Shown: positions 37,721 to 47,938, counted from the stretch's first letter. The stretch: DNA of 64,000 bases from Chloroflexota bacterium (GCA_025699005.1 JAILWI010000001.1:844908-908907); one strand, 5' to 3'. Notes: generated by a model not told the origin, from the letters alone. Made by a program: numbers and translations.

Positions 37721-37749
37721 GTGTTGTCCGAGGCTGGCAGGAAGGACCG

Positions 37750-38793
37750 ATGTCGACGAATCCCGACCCAGGCGAGCACCGACCGGCAGTCGGCGCCGCC
37801 GTGGAGCTCGTGGCGGCGGGAGCCGTGCTGCCCGCGCCCCTGGCCGAGGCGGCCATGGATGAGCTCATGGAGGGGACCGCTCCCGCGACCCAGGTCGCCG
37901 CGCTCCTCGCCATGCTGCGCGTGCGGGGTGAGACGCCCGAGGAGCTCGCCGCCTTCGCGCGGGTCATGCGGGCGCGCGCCGTTCGGGTCGACGCCCCCGA
38001 GGGCTCGGTCGACCTGTGCGGGACGGGTGCCGACGGCTCCGGGACGTTCAACATCTCGACGATCGCGTCCTTCGTCGTTGCCGGTGCCGGCGTGCCGGTC
38101 GCCAAGCACGGCAACCGGGCAGTCACGAGCCGGTGCGGATCGGCGGACCTCGTCGAGGCGCTGGGAATTCCGCTCGATCCGGGGGCCGAGGAGGTGGGGC
38201 GGATGATCGCCGAGACGAACTTCGGCTTCATGTTCGCTCCCGCCTTCCACCCGGCCATGAAGCACGCCATGCCGATCCGACGCGAGCTGCCGATCCGCAC
38301 GGCGTTCAACCTTCTCGGTCCCATCAGCTCGCCGGCCGGCGTGCGGCGCCAGCTGCTCGGGGTGGCCGAGGAACGGCTGCTGCCGCTGATGGCCGGTGCG
38401 CTGGCGCGGCTCGACACCGAACGGGCGCTCGTCGTCCATTCCGGCGATGGCCTCGACGAGCTGTCGCTGGACGGACCGAACCGGGCCCTGCTCGTCGAGG
38501 GGCGCATGGTCGGCGAGCTCACGATCGACCCGGGAGAGCTCGGGCTGGCGCGGGCACCGAGGAGCGCCTTCGCCGGGGGTGACGCTCAGCTGAACAGTGC
38601 CATCGCGCTGAGCGTCCTCGGTGGCGAGCCCGGCGCGGCTCGCGACGTCGTCCTGCTGAATGCCGGAGCTGCGCTCTTCGTGGCGGGTCGGGCGAGCGAC
38701 GTGGCCGAGGGGATCGATCTCGCCGCCGATGCGATCGACTCCGGGGCCGCGGCCGGCGTGGTCGAGCGCTCCGCGCAGCCGGGCGACGCGTGA
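37750..38793 (+). CDS. trpD: Anthranilate phosphoribosyltransferase
   Basis: The protein is 347 aa from the ATG at 37750 ([15 protein letters not shown]) with GGAAGG upstream. Family motifs are [52 protein letters not shown] (PRPP and anthranilate binding) and [15 protein letters not shown]. It makes phosphoribosyl-anthranilate, the second step of tryptophan synthesis. It is the first gene after the T-box and overlaps trpCFB by GTGA. trpE and trpG are not in the window. Confidence 0.95.
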   Translation: MSTNPDPGEHRPAVGAAVELVAAGAVLPAPLAEAAMDELMEGTAPATQVAALLAMLRVRGETPEELAAFARVMRARAVRVDAPEGSVDLCGTGADGSGTFNISTIASFVVAGAGVPVAKHGNRAVTSRCGSADLVEALGIPLDPGAEEVGRMIAETNFGFMFAPAFHPAMKHAMPIRRELPIRTAFNLLGPISSPAGVRRQLLGVAEERLLPLMAGALARLDTERALVVHSGDGLDELSLDGPNRALLVEGRMVGELTIDPGELGLARAPRSAFAGGDAQLNSAIALSVLGGEPGAARDVVLLNAGAALFVAGRASDVAEGIDLAADAIDSGAAAGVVERSAQPGDA

Positions 38794-41456
38794 CCCAGAC
38801 CCTCCTGGACGAGCTCCTGGTTGCGGCGCGCCGGCGCGCTCGCGCCGATGCCCGCATCACGCCGCTGCGCGAGCTGCGCCGCGAGGTGGAGCGGCTGCCG
38901 CCGGCGCGACGCTTCGAGGCGACGTTGCGCCGTGCGGAGCGTGTGAGCCTCATCGCGGAGGCGAAGCGCCGCTCCCCCTCGGCTGGCGAGCTCCGGAGCG
39001 CACCGGGATCCTCGGCGGTCACGGACATCGCGCGAGGCTATGTCGCCGCCGGCGCGGCCGCGCTGTCGATCCTCACCGAGCCGACCCGGTTCGGTGGCAG
39101 CGACGATGACCTGGTGGCCGCCTCGCGGATCGGCGTCCCGGTGCTGCGCAAGGACTTCGTCGTCGATCGCTTCGGGATCTGGCAGGCCCGGGCGCTCGGC
39201 GCCGATGCGGTGCTCCTCATCGTCCGGGCGCTGCCCGGAGATCTCCTCGGGGAGTTGATCGAGGAGGCCGGGCACGCCGGGCTCGACGCGCTCGTCGAGG
39301 TCCATGACGGCGCGGAGCTGGATCGAGCACTCGCCGCCGACGCGACGCTCATCGGCGTGAACGCCCGCAACCTCGCGACCCTCGACGTCGACCTCGAGGC
39401 ATCGCTGCCGCTGCTGGAGCGCGCGGCGCAAGCCGGTGCGACGGTCGTCGCCGAGAGCGGCATCGCCGGGCCCGACGACGTCGAGCGAGCCGCCGCCTGC
39501 GGCGCCGATGCCGTGCTCGTGGGCACGAGCCTGCTCCGCGACAGCGATCCCGCCGCCGCCGCGCGCCGGCTCGTGGAAGGCGCGCCGCGGCGCAGTCCAC
39601 CACCCGGTCTCCCGTTCCTGCCGCGAGCCGCGGTCAAGGTGTGCGGCACGCGAACCGAGGCGGGGGTGCGAGCGGCGAACGCCGCAGACACCGACTTCAT
39701 CGGCTTCGTGCTCGATCCGCGATCCCCGCGCAGCGTCGAGGTCGACCGCGCGACTGACCTGATGGCGGGCGCCTTCGGTCCGCGGCTCGTGCTCGTGTTC
39801 CGTTCCCCGACGGCGGACGAGGTGGCCCGGGCGCTCGACCGGACCGGTGCGACGGGGATCCAGTTGGCGGGGTTCGCCACACCGCCGCCGTGGCTCGGCG
39901 ACCTCGTCGCGCGGATCGAGACGGTGATCGGCGTGCTCCATCGACCGGAGTCGGTGCGAGCCGCGCGCGCCGAGGCCGAAGCGTGGATCGGCGCCGGCGC
40001 CACCGACCTGCTGCTCGAAGGCGCGCCGGCCGGAGCGGGCGGCGGATCCGGCGGCGGGGCGCCGGTCGACATCGGCCGCCGGCTCAACCGGACGGTGCCG
40101 GCCGGGATCGCGGGCGGCCTCGACCCCTCGAGCGTGGCGCGGGTCGTGCGCGATGTGCGGCCCGCGCTCGTGGACGCGGCGAGCGGCCTCGAGCGCAACG
40201 GCTCGCCCGATGCGCGTCGCGTCGCTGCATTCGTGCGCAACGCCAGGCGGGAGCCCTCGGGGGCGGACCGCGTGTCCCGCGACGGACGGTTCGGCCGGTT
40301 CGGCGGCCGGTTCGTGCCCGAGACGCTCATCCCGGCGCTCGACGATCTCGAGGCGGCCTGGGCCGAGGCGCGACGCGATCCCGCATTCCGGGCCGAGATC
40401 GAGCGCCTCCAGCGCGAGTTCATCGGCCGGCCGACGCCGGTCTTCCCGATCCCGGAGGCGGCCCTTGCGGGGCGCGGTGGGCGGGGCGCAACGATCTGGC
40501 TCAAGCGCGAGGACCTGGCCCACACCGGCGCCCACAAGATCAACAACGCGGTGGGCCAGACGCTGCTGGCGAAGCGGATGGGAAAGCCGCGCGTCATCGC
40601 GGAGACCGGGGCGGGACAGCACGGCGTCGCGACCGCCACCGCCTGCGCGCTCCTCGGCCTGGAATGCGTCGTGTACATGGGCAGCACCGACATCGAGCGC
40701 CAGGCGCCCAACGTGCGGCGCATGGGCCTGCTGGGAGCGGAGGTGCGCCCCGTCGTGACCGGCAACGGCACCCTGCGCGATGCGCTGAACGAGGCGCTAC
40801 GTGACTGGGTCACGAACGTCGGGGACACGTTCTACGTCCTCGGCTCGGCCGCGGGGCCGCACCCCTACCCCGACATGGTGGCCACGCTCCAGGAGGTCAT
40901 CGGACGCGAGGCGCGGGCGCAGATGATGACAGCGATCGGCCGCGTGCCCGACGCGGTGATCGCGTGCGTCGGCGGGGGCAGCAACGCCATCGGCATCATG
41001 CGGCCGTTCATCGACAGCGCGGCGCGGCTCATCGGCGTCGAGGCCGGCGGGCGCGGCGATGGGCTGGGCGACAACGCCGCGTCGCTGGGGCTCGGAGCCC
41101 CGGGTGTGCTGCACGGTGCGTTCACGATGCTGACCCAGGACGCGGCCGGTCAGGTGGTCGAGCCACACTCGGTCAGCGCCGGCCTCGACTACCCCGGCGT
41201 CGGTCCGCAGCTCGCCGCCCTCGCCGAGGCGGGGCGCATGGAGGTCGTCCGCGCCACCGACGCGGACGCCTTGGCCACGACCGAGTGGCTGGCTCGCAGC
41301 TGCGGCATCATTCCCGCGCTCGAATCGGCGCATGCGGTCGCCGCGGCGCTCGACATGCTGCCCGCGCTTCCTCCGGATACCCATCTGCTCGTCAACCTGT
41401 CGGGCCGGGGCGACAAGGACCTCGGCATCCTCGAGCACGAGCTTCCGGGCCCATGA
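38790..41456 (+). CDS. trpCFB: Fused TrpC-TrpF-TrpB (IGP synthase, PRA isomerase, tryptophan synthase beta)
   Basis: A single 888-aa ORF carries three enzymes. Residues 1-268: TrpC ([68 protein letters not shown]). About 282-485: TrpF-like ([60 protein letters not shown]). About 497-888: TrpB, with PLP lysine 583 in [17 protein letters not shown] and [10 protein letters not shown]. TrpF has Cys285, but Glu410 in LLLEGAP where Asp is usual, and QLAG for QLHG. It channels PRA to indole and then tryptophan with TrpA. The codon frame is continuous. Confidence 0.94.
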   Translation: MTQTLLDELLVAARRRARADARITPLRELRREVERLPPARRFEATLRRAERVSLIAEAKRRSPSAGELRSAPGSSAVTDIARGYVAAGAAALSILTEPTRFGGSDDDLVAASRIGVPVLRKDFVVDRFGIWQARALGADAVLLIVRALPGDLLGELIEEAGHAGLDALVEVHDGAELDRALAADATLIGVNARNLATLDVDLEASLPLLERAAQAGATVVAESGIAGPDDVERAAACGADAVLVGTSLLRDSDPAAAARRLVEGAPRRSPPPGLPFLPRAAVKVCGTRTEAGVRAANAADTDFIGFVLDPRSPRSVEVDRATDLMAGAFGPRLVLVFRSPTADEVARALDRTGATGIQLAGFATPPPWLGDLVARIETVIGVLHRPESVRAARAEAEAWIGAGATDLLLEGAPAGAGGGSGGGAPVDIGRRLNRTVPAGIAGGLDPSSVARVVRDVRPALVDAASGLERNGSPDARRVAAFVRNARREPSGADRVSRDGRFGRFGGRFVPETLIPALDDLEAAWAEARRDPAFRAEIERLQREFIGRPTPVFPIPEAALAGRGGRGATIWLKREDLAHTGAHKINNAVGQTLLAKRMGKPRVIAETGAGQHGVATATACALLGLECVVYMGSTDIERQAPNVRRMGLLGAEVRPVVTGNGTLRDALNEALRDWVTNVGDTFYVLGSAAGPHPYPDMVATLQEVIGREARAQMMTAIGRVPDAVIACVGGGSNAIGIMRPFIDSAARLIGVEAGGRGDGLGDNAASLGLGAPGVLHGAFTMLTQDAAGQVVEPHSVSAGLDYPGVGPQLAALAEAGRMEVVRATDADALATTEWLARSCGIIPALESAHAVAAALDMLPALPPDTHLLVNLSGRGDKDLGILEHELPGP

Positions 41457-42286
41457 ACGGCCCGCGTCGCATCCGTGACGCCTTCACGGGCGCGCACGCC
41501 GAGGGCCGGACCGCCCTCGTCGCCTACATCCTGTCCGGCTTCCCGACCGATGCCGATGCGCTGGCCGCGGCCGAGGCGGCACTCGATGCCGGGGCCGACC
41601 TGCTCGAGATCGGGGTCCCGTTCAGCGACCCGCTCGCCGATGGACCCACGATCGCCGACGCCGGTCGCGTGGCCCTGGCGGGCGGGGGTGGGTTGCCATC
41701 GGCGACGCGGCTCGTGGCAACGCTTCGAGAGCGCGGCCGCACCCAGCCGCTCATGGTCATGACGTACCTGAACCCGCTGCTCGCTGCGGGAGAGCACGAG
41801 ACGCTCACCGGCCTGCGGGAGGCGGGAGCCGATGGGCTCATCGTGCCGGACCTGCCCGCGGGCGCCTCCCCGCGCTTCGAACGTCGCGCCGCCGGCCTGG
41901 GCCTCGGGCTCTCGTTCCTCGTTGCGCCGAACACCGGGCCGTCGCGCATCGAGGCGGCGATCGCGGCGTCCACCGGCTTCGTCTACGTCGTTCCGCTGTT
42001 CGGCGTCACCGGGGCGCGGGATACGGTGGCGGCCGGAGCAGGGGAGCTCATCGCCTTGGTCCGGAGCCGGGCGGCGGGCCGCGCGCCGGTGGCCGCGGGT
42101 TTCGGGCTGAGCACCGCCGCGCAGGTCGCCGGGCTGGCATCAGTCGCCGATGGGCTGATCATCGGCTCCGCGCTCGTGGCCGCCGTGCGTGACGAGGGTC
42201 CGGCCGCCATGGGCCGGCTGCTCCGAACCCTCGCCACGGGGACCTCGGTGCGACCCTCCGCCTCGGCGCGCTCCGTGCGATCCTGA
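41453..42286 (+). CDS. trpA: Tryptophan synthase alpha chain
   Basis: The protein is 277 aa from the ATG overlapping the TrpB stop (ATGA). The catalytic region is [29 protein letters not shown] (Glu49- and Asp60-equivalents), followed by [27 protein letters not shown] and [27 protein letters not shown]. It cleaves indole-glycerol phosphate and passes indole to the beta domain of the upstream fusion. It is the last trp gene of the operon. Confidence 0.95.
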   Translation: MNGPRRIRDAFTGAHAEGRTALVAYILSGFPTDADALAAAEAALDAGADLLEIGVPFSDPLADGPTIADAGRVALAGGGGLPSATRLVATLRERGRTQPLMVMTYLNPLLAAGEHETLTGLREAGADGLIVPDLPAGASPRFERRAAGLGLGLSFLVAPNTGPSRIEAAIAASTGFVYVVPLFGVTGARDTVAAGAGELIALVRSRAAGRAPVAAGFGLSTAAQVAGLASVADGLIIGSALVAAVRDEGPAAMGRLLRTLATGTSVRPSASARSVRS

Positions 42287-42291
42287 CGGGC

Positions 42292-43053
42292 ATGTGCTTC
42301 GATCACGACGCCCGACCACCGCTGCCGCCGATGCGTGGCTCCGCCCTGGATGCCGGGCCCGAGACCCTCGTCAGCCGCGACGGGACGCGGGTGCGTGCCT
42401 ATGCCGCGCTGGCGGAGAGCGGAGGCGATGCTCCGGGGATGCTCATCGTCCCCGACGTACGCGGTCTCCACCCGTACTACGAGGAGCTCGCCTTGCGGTT
42501 CGCCCAGGCGGGGATCCATGCCATCGCCATCGACCTGTACGAGCGGACCGCCGCCGACCAGCCGCGCGGTGCCGACTTCGAGCACGAGCCCCACGTCCTC
42601 CAGCTCGATCCGGCGTGCGTGAATGACGACGTCGCCGCGGGTGCGGCGTGGCTCCGGGAGCGGGCGGGCCGGGTGTTCAGCATCGGCTTCTGCCTGGGTG
42701 GGCGGATCAGCCTGCTCCAGGCGGGGACCGGGATCGGCCTGGCCGGGGTCATCGGCCTCTATCCGTGGCCGGTCAACGAGCATCGCTCGGGGATCCCGTC
42801 ACCCGCCGAGGCGGCCCCACACTTCGCCTGCCCGGTGCTCGCCATCTACGGCGGCGCGGACCGTGGCATCCCCGAGGAGGACCGGATCGCGTTCGATCGG
42901 GCACTGGACGCGGCGGGCCTCGAGCACCGCAGCATCACGTTCGAGGATGCGCCGCATTCCTTCTTCGACCGGAAGGCCGAGGACCACGCGGAGGCGAGCG
43001 AAGCCACCTGGCGCGAGGTCCTCGACTTCGTCGGCGTGAACGCTACGCGCTGA
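42292..43053 (+). CDS. Dienelactone hydrolase family protein
   Basis: The protein is 253 aa. It has PGMLIVPDVRGLHPYYEELALRFAQAGIHAIAIDLYER, the nucleophile elbow GFCLGG (Cys, as in dienelactone hydrolase), Asp in YGGADRGIPEED and His in EDAPHSFFDR. The triad is complete. It hydrolyses a lactone or ester; the true substrate is unknown. It starts 5 nt after trpA and could be the last gene of that transcript. Its end overlaps the convergent FTR1 gene by 11 nt. Confidence 0.9.
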   Translation: MCFDHDARPPLPPMRGSALDAGPETLVSRDGTRVRAYAALAESGGDAPGMLIVPDVRGLHPYYEELALRFAQAGIHAIAIDLYERTAADQPRGADFEHEPHVLQLDPACVNDDVAAGAAWLRERAGRVFSIGFCLGGRISLLQAGTGIGLAGVIGLYPWPVNEHRSGIPSPAEAAPHFACPVLAIYGGADRGIPEEDRIAFDRALDAAGLEHRSITFEDAPHSFFDRKAEDHAEASEATWREVLDFVGVNATR

Positions 43054-43927
43054 CCGCCGTCTGCTCGCGGGACGGGGTGGCGGCCGTCGAGGGACGGATC
43101 GGCCGGGTGTAGAGGAACAGCACGACCACCACGTACGCGAGCCACGCGGCGAACGTGATCCACTCTGGCGTGCTCGTGTAGCCGACGAGGGCTCGAAGGA
43201 TGGATCCGACCACGCCGAGCCCGCCGGCTGCCGGGTCGTGCGGCAGGATTCCGCTGATGTCGAATGCCGTCGCCGTCCCGATGCTGATCCAGCCCGCCTC
43301 GATGAACTCGTGGATCCCGTGGGACAGCAGTCCGGCGGCGATGAAGATGAGCGCGATCCCCGTCCAGCTGAAGAACGTGCGGAGGTTGATGACCCGCGCC
43401 CCGCGATACAGTCCGTAGCCGATGGCCACCGCGATGGCGAGGCCGATGATCGCGCCGACGAGGGTGCTGCTGGCCTGGGTCCCGGCCGCGGTCGCCTGTC
43501 CCATGAGGAACAGCGCCGTCTCGATGCCCTCGCGGATCACGGCCGTGAAGGCCAAGATGCCGAGGCCGAAAACGCCACCCTCCATGAGGGCGCGGTCGAC
43601 CCCGGCCTGCAGCTCACCCTTGATGTTCGCCGCCGTGCGGCGCATCCAGAAGAGCATCCAGGTCACGACGGCGGCGGCCGTCAGCATCGCGAAGCCCTCG
43701 AAGATCTGCTCCGCCGGTTCCTCGAAGCCGCCCACGGTCGAGAACAGCACGAGTCCAACGACGACGCTCAACGCGATGGCAGCCCCGGCGCCCGCCCAGA
43801 TCTTGCCGAAGTGCCGTTGGTTTCCCGTCTTCGCCAGGTACGCCAGGATGATGCTGACGATGAGCGCCGCTTCGACGCCTTCGCGAAGGCCGGTCAGCAG
43901 ACCGGAGGTGAGGAACCCGAAATCCAA
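43043..43927 (-). CDS. FTR1 family iron permease
   Basis: The protein is 294 aa from a TTG at 43927 (LDFGFLTSGLLTGLREGVEAALIV), with GAGG 9 nt upstream; the ORF-track start extends into the operator. Two iron-binding REGxE motifs are present: LREGVEAAL and IREGIETAL, each in a membrane span, as in FTR1/EfeU. About seven spans are visible, with HGIHEFIEAG as a third acidic segment. It imports ferric iron. No efeO/efeB partner is adjacent. A DtxR/IdeR-like box lies just upstream. Confidence 0.92.
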   Translation of the reverse strand: MDFGFLTSGLLTGLREGVEAALIVSIILAYLAKTGNQRHFGKIWAGAGAAIALSVVVGLVLFSTVGGFEEPAEQIFEGFAMLTAAAVVTWMLFWMRRTAANIKGELQAGVDRALMEGGVFGLGILAFTAVIREGIETALFLMGQATAAGTQASSTLVGAIIGLAIAVAIGYGLYRGARVINLRTFFSWTGIALIFIAAGLLSHGIHEFIEAGWISIGTATAFDISGILPHDPAAGGLGVVGSILRALVGYTSTPEWITFAAWLAYVVVVLFLYTRPIRPSTAATPSREQTAVSA

Positions 43928-43964
43928 CGTGCATGCCTCATAGCAGGGGGTGTCTTGAACGGCC

Positions 43965-43980
43965 GTAAGGCTACCCTTAC
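43965..43980. promoter_or_regulatory. DtxR/IdeR-like iron box upstream of FTR1
   Basis: GTAAGGCTACCCTTAC is an inverted repeat (GTAAGG/CCTTAC) closely matching the TTAGGnTAnCCTAA core of DtxR/IdeR operators, 38 bp before the FTR1 start. Iron-replete repression of the permease is the natural reading. Confidence 0.6.
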
Positions 43981-43996
43981 ACCGTACCTTCGTCAA

Positions 43997-44018
43997 ACCG
44001 AATCACCGACGATTCGGT
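43997..44018. promoter_or_regulatory. Perfect inverted repeat between FTR1 and acyl-CoA dehydrogenase
   Basis: ACCGAATC (43997-44004) and GATTCGGT (44011-44018) form an 8-bp inverted repeat with a 6-bp centre, 40 bp before the TAGAAT -10 box (44058-44063) of the acyl-CoA dehydrogenase gene. The size fits a TetR-type operator. Confidence 0.5.
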
Positions 44019-44100
44019 AGGGATTGCCCGATTGGTGGGAACCGGGGCCGTCCCGGCTAGAATCGGGCGACCGATTCAGTTCGACCCCAACGGAGCACGC

Positions 44101-45297
44101 ATGATCGACTTCTCCCTGACCGATGCCCAGCGCGAGGTTCAGCGCACGGCCCGTACCTTCGCCGAGCGCGAGATTCTGCCGCGCATCTCCGAGCTCGATG
44201 CGAAGGCCGAGTACGACCGCTCGATCTACGAGAAGATGGGCTCGGAGGGCCTGCTGGGGCTGCCGATTCCGGAGCGATATGGCGGCGCCGGGATGGACTA
44301 CATCGCCTTCGCGCTGCTGTGCGAGGAGATGGAGCGGGCCGATACCGCCTTCCGCGTGATCCTCAGCGTGCACACCGGCCTGAACTCGCTGACGCTGCTC
44401 CAGTGGGGGAGCGAGGAGCAGAAGCAGCAGTACCTCGTCCCGCAGGCGCGGGGTGAGAAGCTGGCGACCTTCGGGCTGACCGAACCCGGCGTCGGGTCGG
44501 ACGCGGCGAACCTGGCGACCACGGCGCGCCGCGACGGCGACCGCTACATCCTCAACGGCAGCAAGATCTGGATCAGCCTGGCCGATACGGCCGACCATTT
44601 CCTCGTCTTCGCCAACGTCGACCGCTCCAAGGGCCACAAGGGGATCACCGCCTTCATCGTCGAGCGCTCGTTCCCCGGGTTCAGCTCGGAATCGCTCCAC
44701 GGCAAGCTCGGCGTTCGGGCCGGCAACACCGGCATCCTCACCTTCAGCGACTGCGAGGTTCCCGCCGCCAACCGCGTCGGTGAGGAGGGGGAGGGCTTCA
44801 CGATCGCGATGAGCGCCATCGACCAGGGCCGTTACACGGTCGCCGCCGGATCGGTGGGTCTCGCGCAGGCCTGTCTCGACGCTTCGATCAAGTACGCCCA
44901 TGAGCGCAAGACCTTCGGGGCGGAGATCGGGCAGCACCAGCTCGTGAAGCAGATGATCTCGAAGATGTACGCGGGCATCGAGTCGGGCCGGCTCCTCGTC
45001 TTCAAGGCGGGATGGAAGAAGAACGCCGGCGAGCGCAACACCCGCGAGACCGGCCTTGCGAAGTGGTACTGCACCGACCACGCGGTCGCATCGGCGCTCG
45101 ATGCGATCCAGATCCACGGGGCCTACGGCTACAGCAACGAGTACCCCGTCGAGCGCTACCTGCGAAACAGCAAGGGCTCGGTGATCTACGAGGGAACGTC
45201 GCAGATCCACACGCTCATGCAGGCCGACTACCTGATGGGCTACCGCAAGGACAAGCCGCTCCGCATGCCGCAGCTGCCGTACGAAGGGGAGATGTAG
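44101..45297 (+). CDS. Acyl-CoA dehydrogenase
   Basis: The protein is 398 aa from the ATG at 44101 (MIDFSLTDAQREVQRTARTFAEREILP). Motifs are TFGLTEPGVGSDAANLATTA (FAD/substrate), KIWISLADTADHFLVFA, and the C-terminal ALDAIQIHGAYGYSNEYPVERYLRNSKGSVIYEGTSQIHTL, whose Glu in IYEGTSQIH is the expected catalytic base. It oxidises acyl-CoA at C2-C3 with an electron-transfer flavoprotein. Chain-length preference cannot be told. TAGAAT at 44058-44063 is its likely -10. Confidence 0.94.
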   Translation: MIDFSLTDAQREVQRTARTFAEREILPRISELDAKAEYDRSIYEKMGSEGLLGLPIPERYGGAGMDYIAFALLCEEMERADTAFRVILSVHTGLNSLTLLQWGSEEQKQQYLVPQARGEKLATFGLTEPGVGSDAANLATTARRDGDRYILNGSKIWISLADTADHFLVFANVDRSKGHKGITAFIVERSFPGFSSESLHGKLGVRAGNTGILTFSDCEVPAANRVGEEGEGFTIAMSAIDQGRYTVAAGSVGLAQACLDASIKYAHERKTFGAEIGQHQLVKQMISKMYAGIESGRLLVFKAGWKKNAGERNTRETGLAKWYCTDHAVASALDAIQIHGAYGYSNEYPVERYLRNSKGSVIYEGTSQIHTLMQADYLMGYRKDKPLRMPQLPYEGEM

Positions 45298-45301
45298 GCG
45301 G

Positions 45302-45850
45302 GTGAGTCGCACCATCGAGCTGATCGCCGGCCTGATCCTGGTCGCCGTCGCGATCCTGTTGCTGGCCAGCGAGCCGCTCATCGGGTTCCTCCACGGCCTC
45401 GGCATCGGCGATGACGTCCTGCGCTGGTGGCCGCTGCTCCTCATCGGCCTGTCGCTCTTCTTCCTGGTGCCCGGCCTGCTCGGCGGTCCGAATCGGCGAC
45501 TGCGGGCCGGGATGGTGATCCCGGGCGCCATCCTTGCCGGGGTCGGCGGTGCGCTGCTCTACACGAGCCTCACCGATCGGTGGGGTGCCTGGGCCTACCT
45601 CTGGAGCGTCATCCCGTTCAGCTTCGGGCTGGGCATGTACGCCGCCGGATGGATCGCCGATGCGCCCGCGTTCAAGTGGATCGGCTCCGGCATCGCCATC
45701 GGCGGGGTGGTCGCCTACCTCGTCTTCGCCACCGCCTTCGGAGGAGAGGCCTTCCGGGTGATCGCCGCCGTCGGCCTGCTCGCCCTGGGCCTCGCGCTGA
45801 CGGTCGGGGGCCTGGCGGAGCGCTTGAGCCGGAAGTCGCCGAGCTCCTAG
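45302..45850 (+). CDS. Polytopic membrane protein, hypothetical
   Basis: The protein is 182 aa from a GTG at 45302. Five or six spans are visible (LIAGLILVAVAILLLAS, WWPLLLIGLSLFFLVPGLLGG, MVIPGAILAGVGGALLY, SVIPFSFGLGMYAAGW, IAIGGVVAYLVFA, VIAAVGLLALGLALTVGGL), resembling DUF5668/LiaF-like membrane halves. It starts 4 nt after the acyl-CoA dehydrogenase and shares its CTAG stop with the convergent peptidase gene. Confidence 0.75.
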   Translation: MSRTIELIAGLILVAVAILLLASEPLIGFLHGLGIGDDVLRWWPLLLIGLSLFFLVPGLLGGPNRRLRAGMVIPGAILAGVGGALLYTSLTDRWGAWAYLWSVIPFSFGLGMYAAGWIADAPAFKWIGSGIAIGGVVAYLVFATAFGGEAFRVIAAVGLLALGLALTVGGLAERLSRKSPSS

Positions 45851-47844
45851 CCCGCGGCACCGCGCTTTCGCGCCACGTGCTCGTCGAACCAGCCGAGAAG
45901 CCGCTCCATGCGGTCGATCCGCCGGTCGGGCCGGCCCGAGCTCTTCATGCTGTGGTGCTCGTCGGGGTAGAGGATGAGCTCGACCTCCCGGCCGAGCACC
46001 TTGAGGGCGGTGAAGAACTGCTCGTTGTCCGACGCGGGGCAGATCCGATCCTCTTCGGACTGGAGCATGAGCAGGGGCGTGGTGACCTTCGCCACGTTGC
46101 TCAGCGGCGACGAGCGCCACAGCGCCCGCATGCCCTTCTCGGTCAGCGGGTCGCCGAGACCGGCGCGGCGGTTGTAGTAGACGCCGAAGAACGAGTTCGC
46201 CCAGGTGCTGATCTGGTTCGTGACGCCGTTCTCGGACGACGCCGCGGCGAAGCGGTCGGTCACGCCCACGAGCCACTGGGTCAGGAACCCACCGTACGAG
46301 AGCCCCATCACCGCGAGCCGATCCGGGTCCGCGAGGCCCTGCTTCACGAGGCCCTCGATGGAAGCCAGCGCGTCCTCGGCGTCCGCCTCGCCCCAGTTCG
46401 CGGACAGGGCCTGGACCCACTCCGCTCCGAACGTCGCAGACCCTCGGATGTTCGGCATGAGCACCCGGTACCCCGCGGCGCACATCGCGACGGAGTCCAT
46501 CGTGCCGCCCGGGCCCCACGCGCCGGTGGGGCCACCATGGATGTGGAGCACCGTCGGCATCCGGCGCCGTCCGGCACCTCGCGGCGACGCGAGCCAGGCA
46601 TGGATCGGCCCGGCCGGCCCGTCCAGGCTGAGCTCCGTGAGCTCGACCGACGGGAAGCGTCGCAGCCACGCTGACCCCTCGCGGCTGATGGGGCGCAGGG
46701 CTCGGTTCTCGACGGCGTAGACATCGCCGGCACCGGCGTCGATCGCCGCAGCGATGATGATCCGGCCGGCCGCCGACTCGACGCCCGCGGCGGCGATCGG
46801 GAGCGAGGGGTCGACGAGCGGCTCGGCCGTGCCAGCGAGCGTCACGCGATACGGGATGTCGCGGCCGCGGTCACCGACGATCACGCCCAGGCTCTCGTCG
46901 TCGATCCAGGCGGGGCCCGGCGGCTCCTCGGTCATGAGCAGGTCGCACCATGCCCACTCGCCGATCGGACGGTCGAGCGACGCGGTCAGGGACCGTGGCT
47001 GCCCGCCGGGAAGCTCCATGGCCCACAGCTCCGGCGGCACCTCGTCGGGTGGGTCGTCCACGTCGGTGCCGATGAAGGCCAGGTGGCGCCCGTCCGGCGA
47101 GAACGAGGGCCGGTCCGCGTCACCCGCCAGGCTGACCAGCTCGCGAATGCGCGGCCGCTGTGCCTCGGTGCCGACGACCCAGATCTGCTGACGCGGAGCA
47201 ATCGTGCTGTCCGGGCTCCGATCGGCGCTGAAGGCGATCCGGCGTCCGTCGGGCGACCAGGCCGGGTTGCGGACGTCGAAATCACCGCTCGTGAGCTGGC
47301 GGGGTCGCGCGCCCTCGCGCGCCGCGACGACCCACAAGTGGGCTCGACGCGCCACGTGGCCGGACTCGTCGTCGCGGAAGTCGAGGCGTGTGAGGCGTCG
47401 GGCGATCGGCGTTCGCCCCTTTCGTTCCTCGCCGACGATGAAGCGGTGATCGCCCGCCTGGGCCACGAGGGCGAGCCGCGTGCCGTCCGGGCTCCACGAG
47501 ACACCGGCAACGCCGTGCTTCAGCGACGTCAGCCGCCACGCCTCGCCGCCGTCGAGCGGGAGGATCCATGCCTGGCCGACGGCGTCGGGGTCCCCGACGG
47601 GCGAGCGAACGAAGGCGACCTGCGTCCCGTCCGGCGAGATGACCGGATTGACATCTCGTACCCGGCCGCGCGTCAGCTGGCGGGCGCGGCCGCCACGATA
47701 CGGACGGCTGAACAGGTGCGACTCGTACTCGTCGGCCCGCACGCGGCGAAGGGCGTAGACGACGGTCTCCCCGTCGGGGGAGATGCGGAACGACTCGAGG
47801 GCGATCTGGGCGCGGACGAGCGCGCGCGGCGTGGCTGCGGTCAT
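45847..47844 (-). CDS. S9 family (prolyl oligopeptidase-type) peptidase
   Basis: The protein is 665 aa from the ATG at 47844 (MTAATPRALVRAQIALESFRISPDG); the longer ORF-track start is unsupported. An N-terminal PD40 beta-propeller (FSPDG, WSPDG repeats) precedes the alpha/beta-hydrolase domain with HIHGGPTGAWGPGG, nucleophile in MGLSYGGFLTQW, Asp in EEDRICPASDNEQ and His in PDEHHSMKSSGRPDRR. There is no signal peptide, so it is probably cytosolic and degrades imported oligopeptides, fitting the peptide importer divergent to it. Confidence 0.93.
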   Translation of the reverse strand: MTAATPRALVRAQIALESFRISPDGETVVYALRRVRADEYESHLFSRPYRGGRARQLTRGRVRDVNPVISPDGTQVAFVRSPVGDPDAVGQAWILPLDGGEAWRLTSLKHGVAGVSWSPDGTRLALVAQAGDHRFIVGEERKGRTPIARRLTRLDFRDDESGHVARRAHLWVVAAREGARPRQLTSGDFDVRNPAWSPDGRRIAFSADRSPDSTIAPRQQIWVVGTEAQRPRIRELVSLAGDADRPSFSPDGRHLAFIGTDVDDPPDEVPPELWAMELPGGQPRSLTASLDRPIGEWAWCDLLMTEEPPGPAWIDDESLGVIVGDRGRDIPYRVTLAGTAEPLVDPSLPIAAAGVESAAGRIIIAAAIDAGAGDVYAVENRALRPISREGSAWLRRFPSVELTELSLDGPAGPIHAWLASPRGAGRRRMPTVLHIHGGPTGAWGPGGTMDSVAMCAAGYRVLMPNIRGSATFGAEWVQALSANWGEADAEDALASIEGLVKQGLADPDRLAVMGLSYGGFLTQWLVGVTDRFAAASSENGVTNQISTWANSFFGVYYNRRAGLGDPLTEKGMRALWRSSPLSNVAKVTTPLLMLQSEEDRICPASDNEQFFTALKVLGREVELILYPDEHHSMKSSGRPDRRIDRMERLLGWFDEHVARKRGAAG

Positions 47845-47908
47845 GACGGAGGAGTATGCCGATCCCGTCCGCGCCGGTCGTGCGGATTCCGCAGGAATGC
47901 TCGAAACG

Positions 47909-47938
47909 TTGACCGGATTCCGTGGGGTGTGCCATTCT
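47909..47938 (+). promoter_or_regulatory. Possible promoter of the oligopeptide ABC operon
   Basis: TTGACC (47909-47914) and CATTCT (47933-47938), 18 bp apart, lie 72 bp before the binding-protein start. The -10 is a weak match. Confidence 0.4.
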
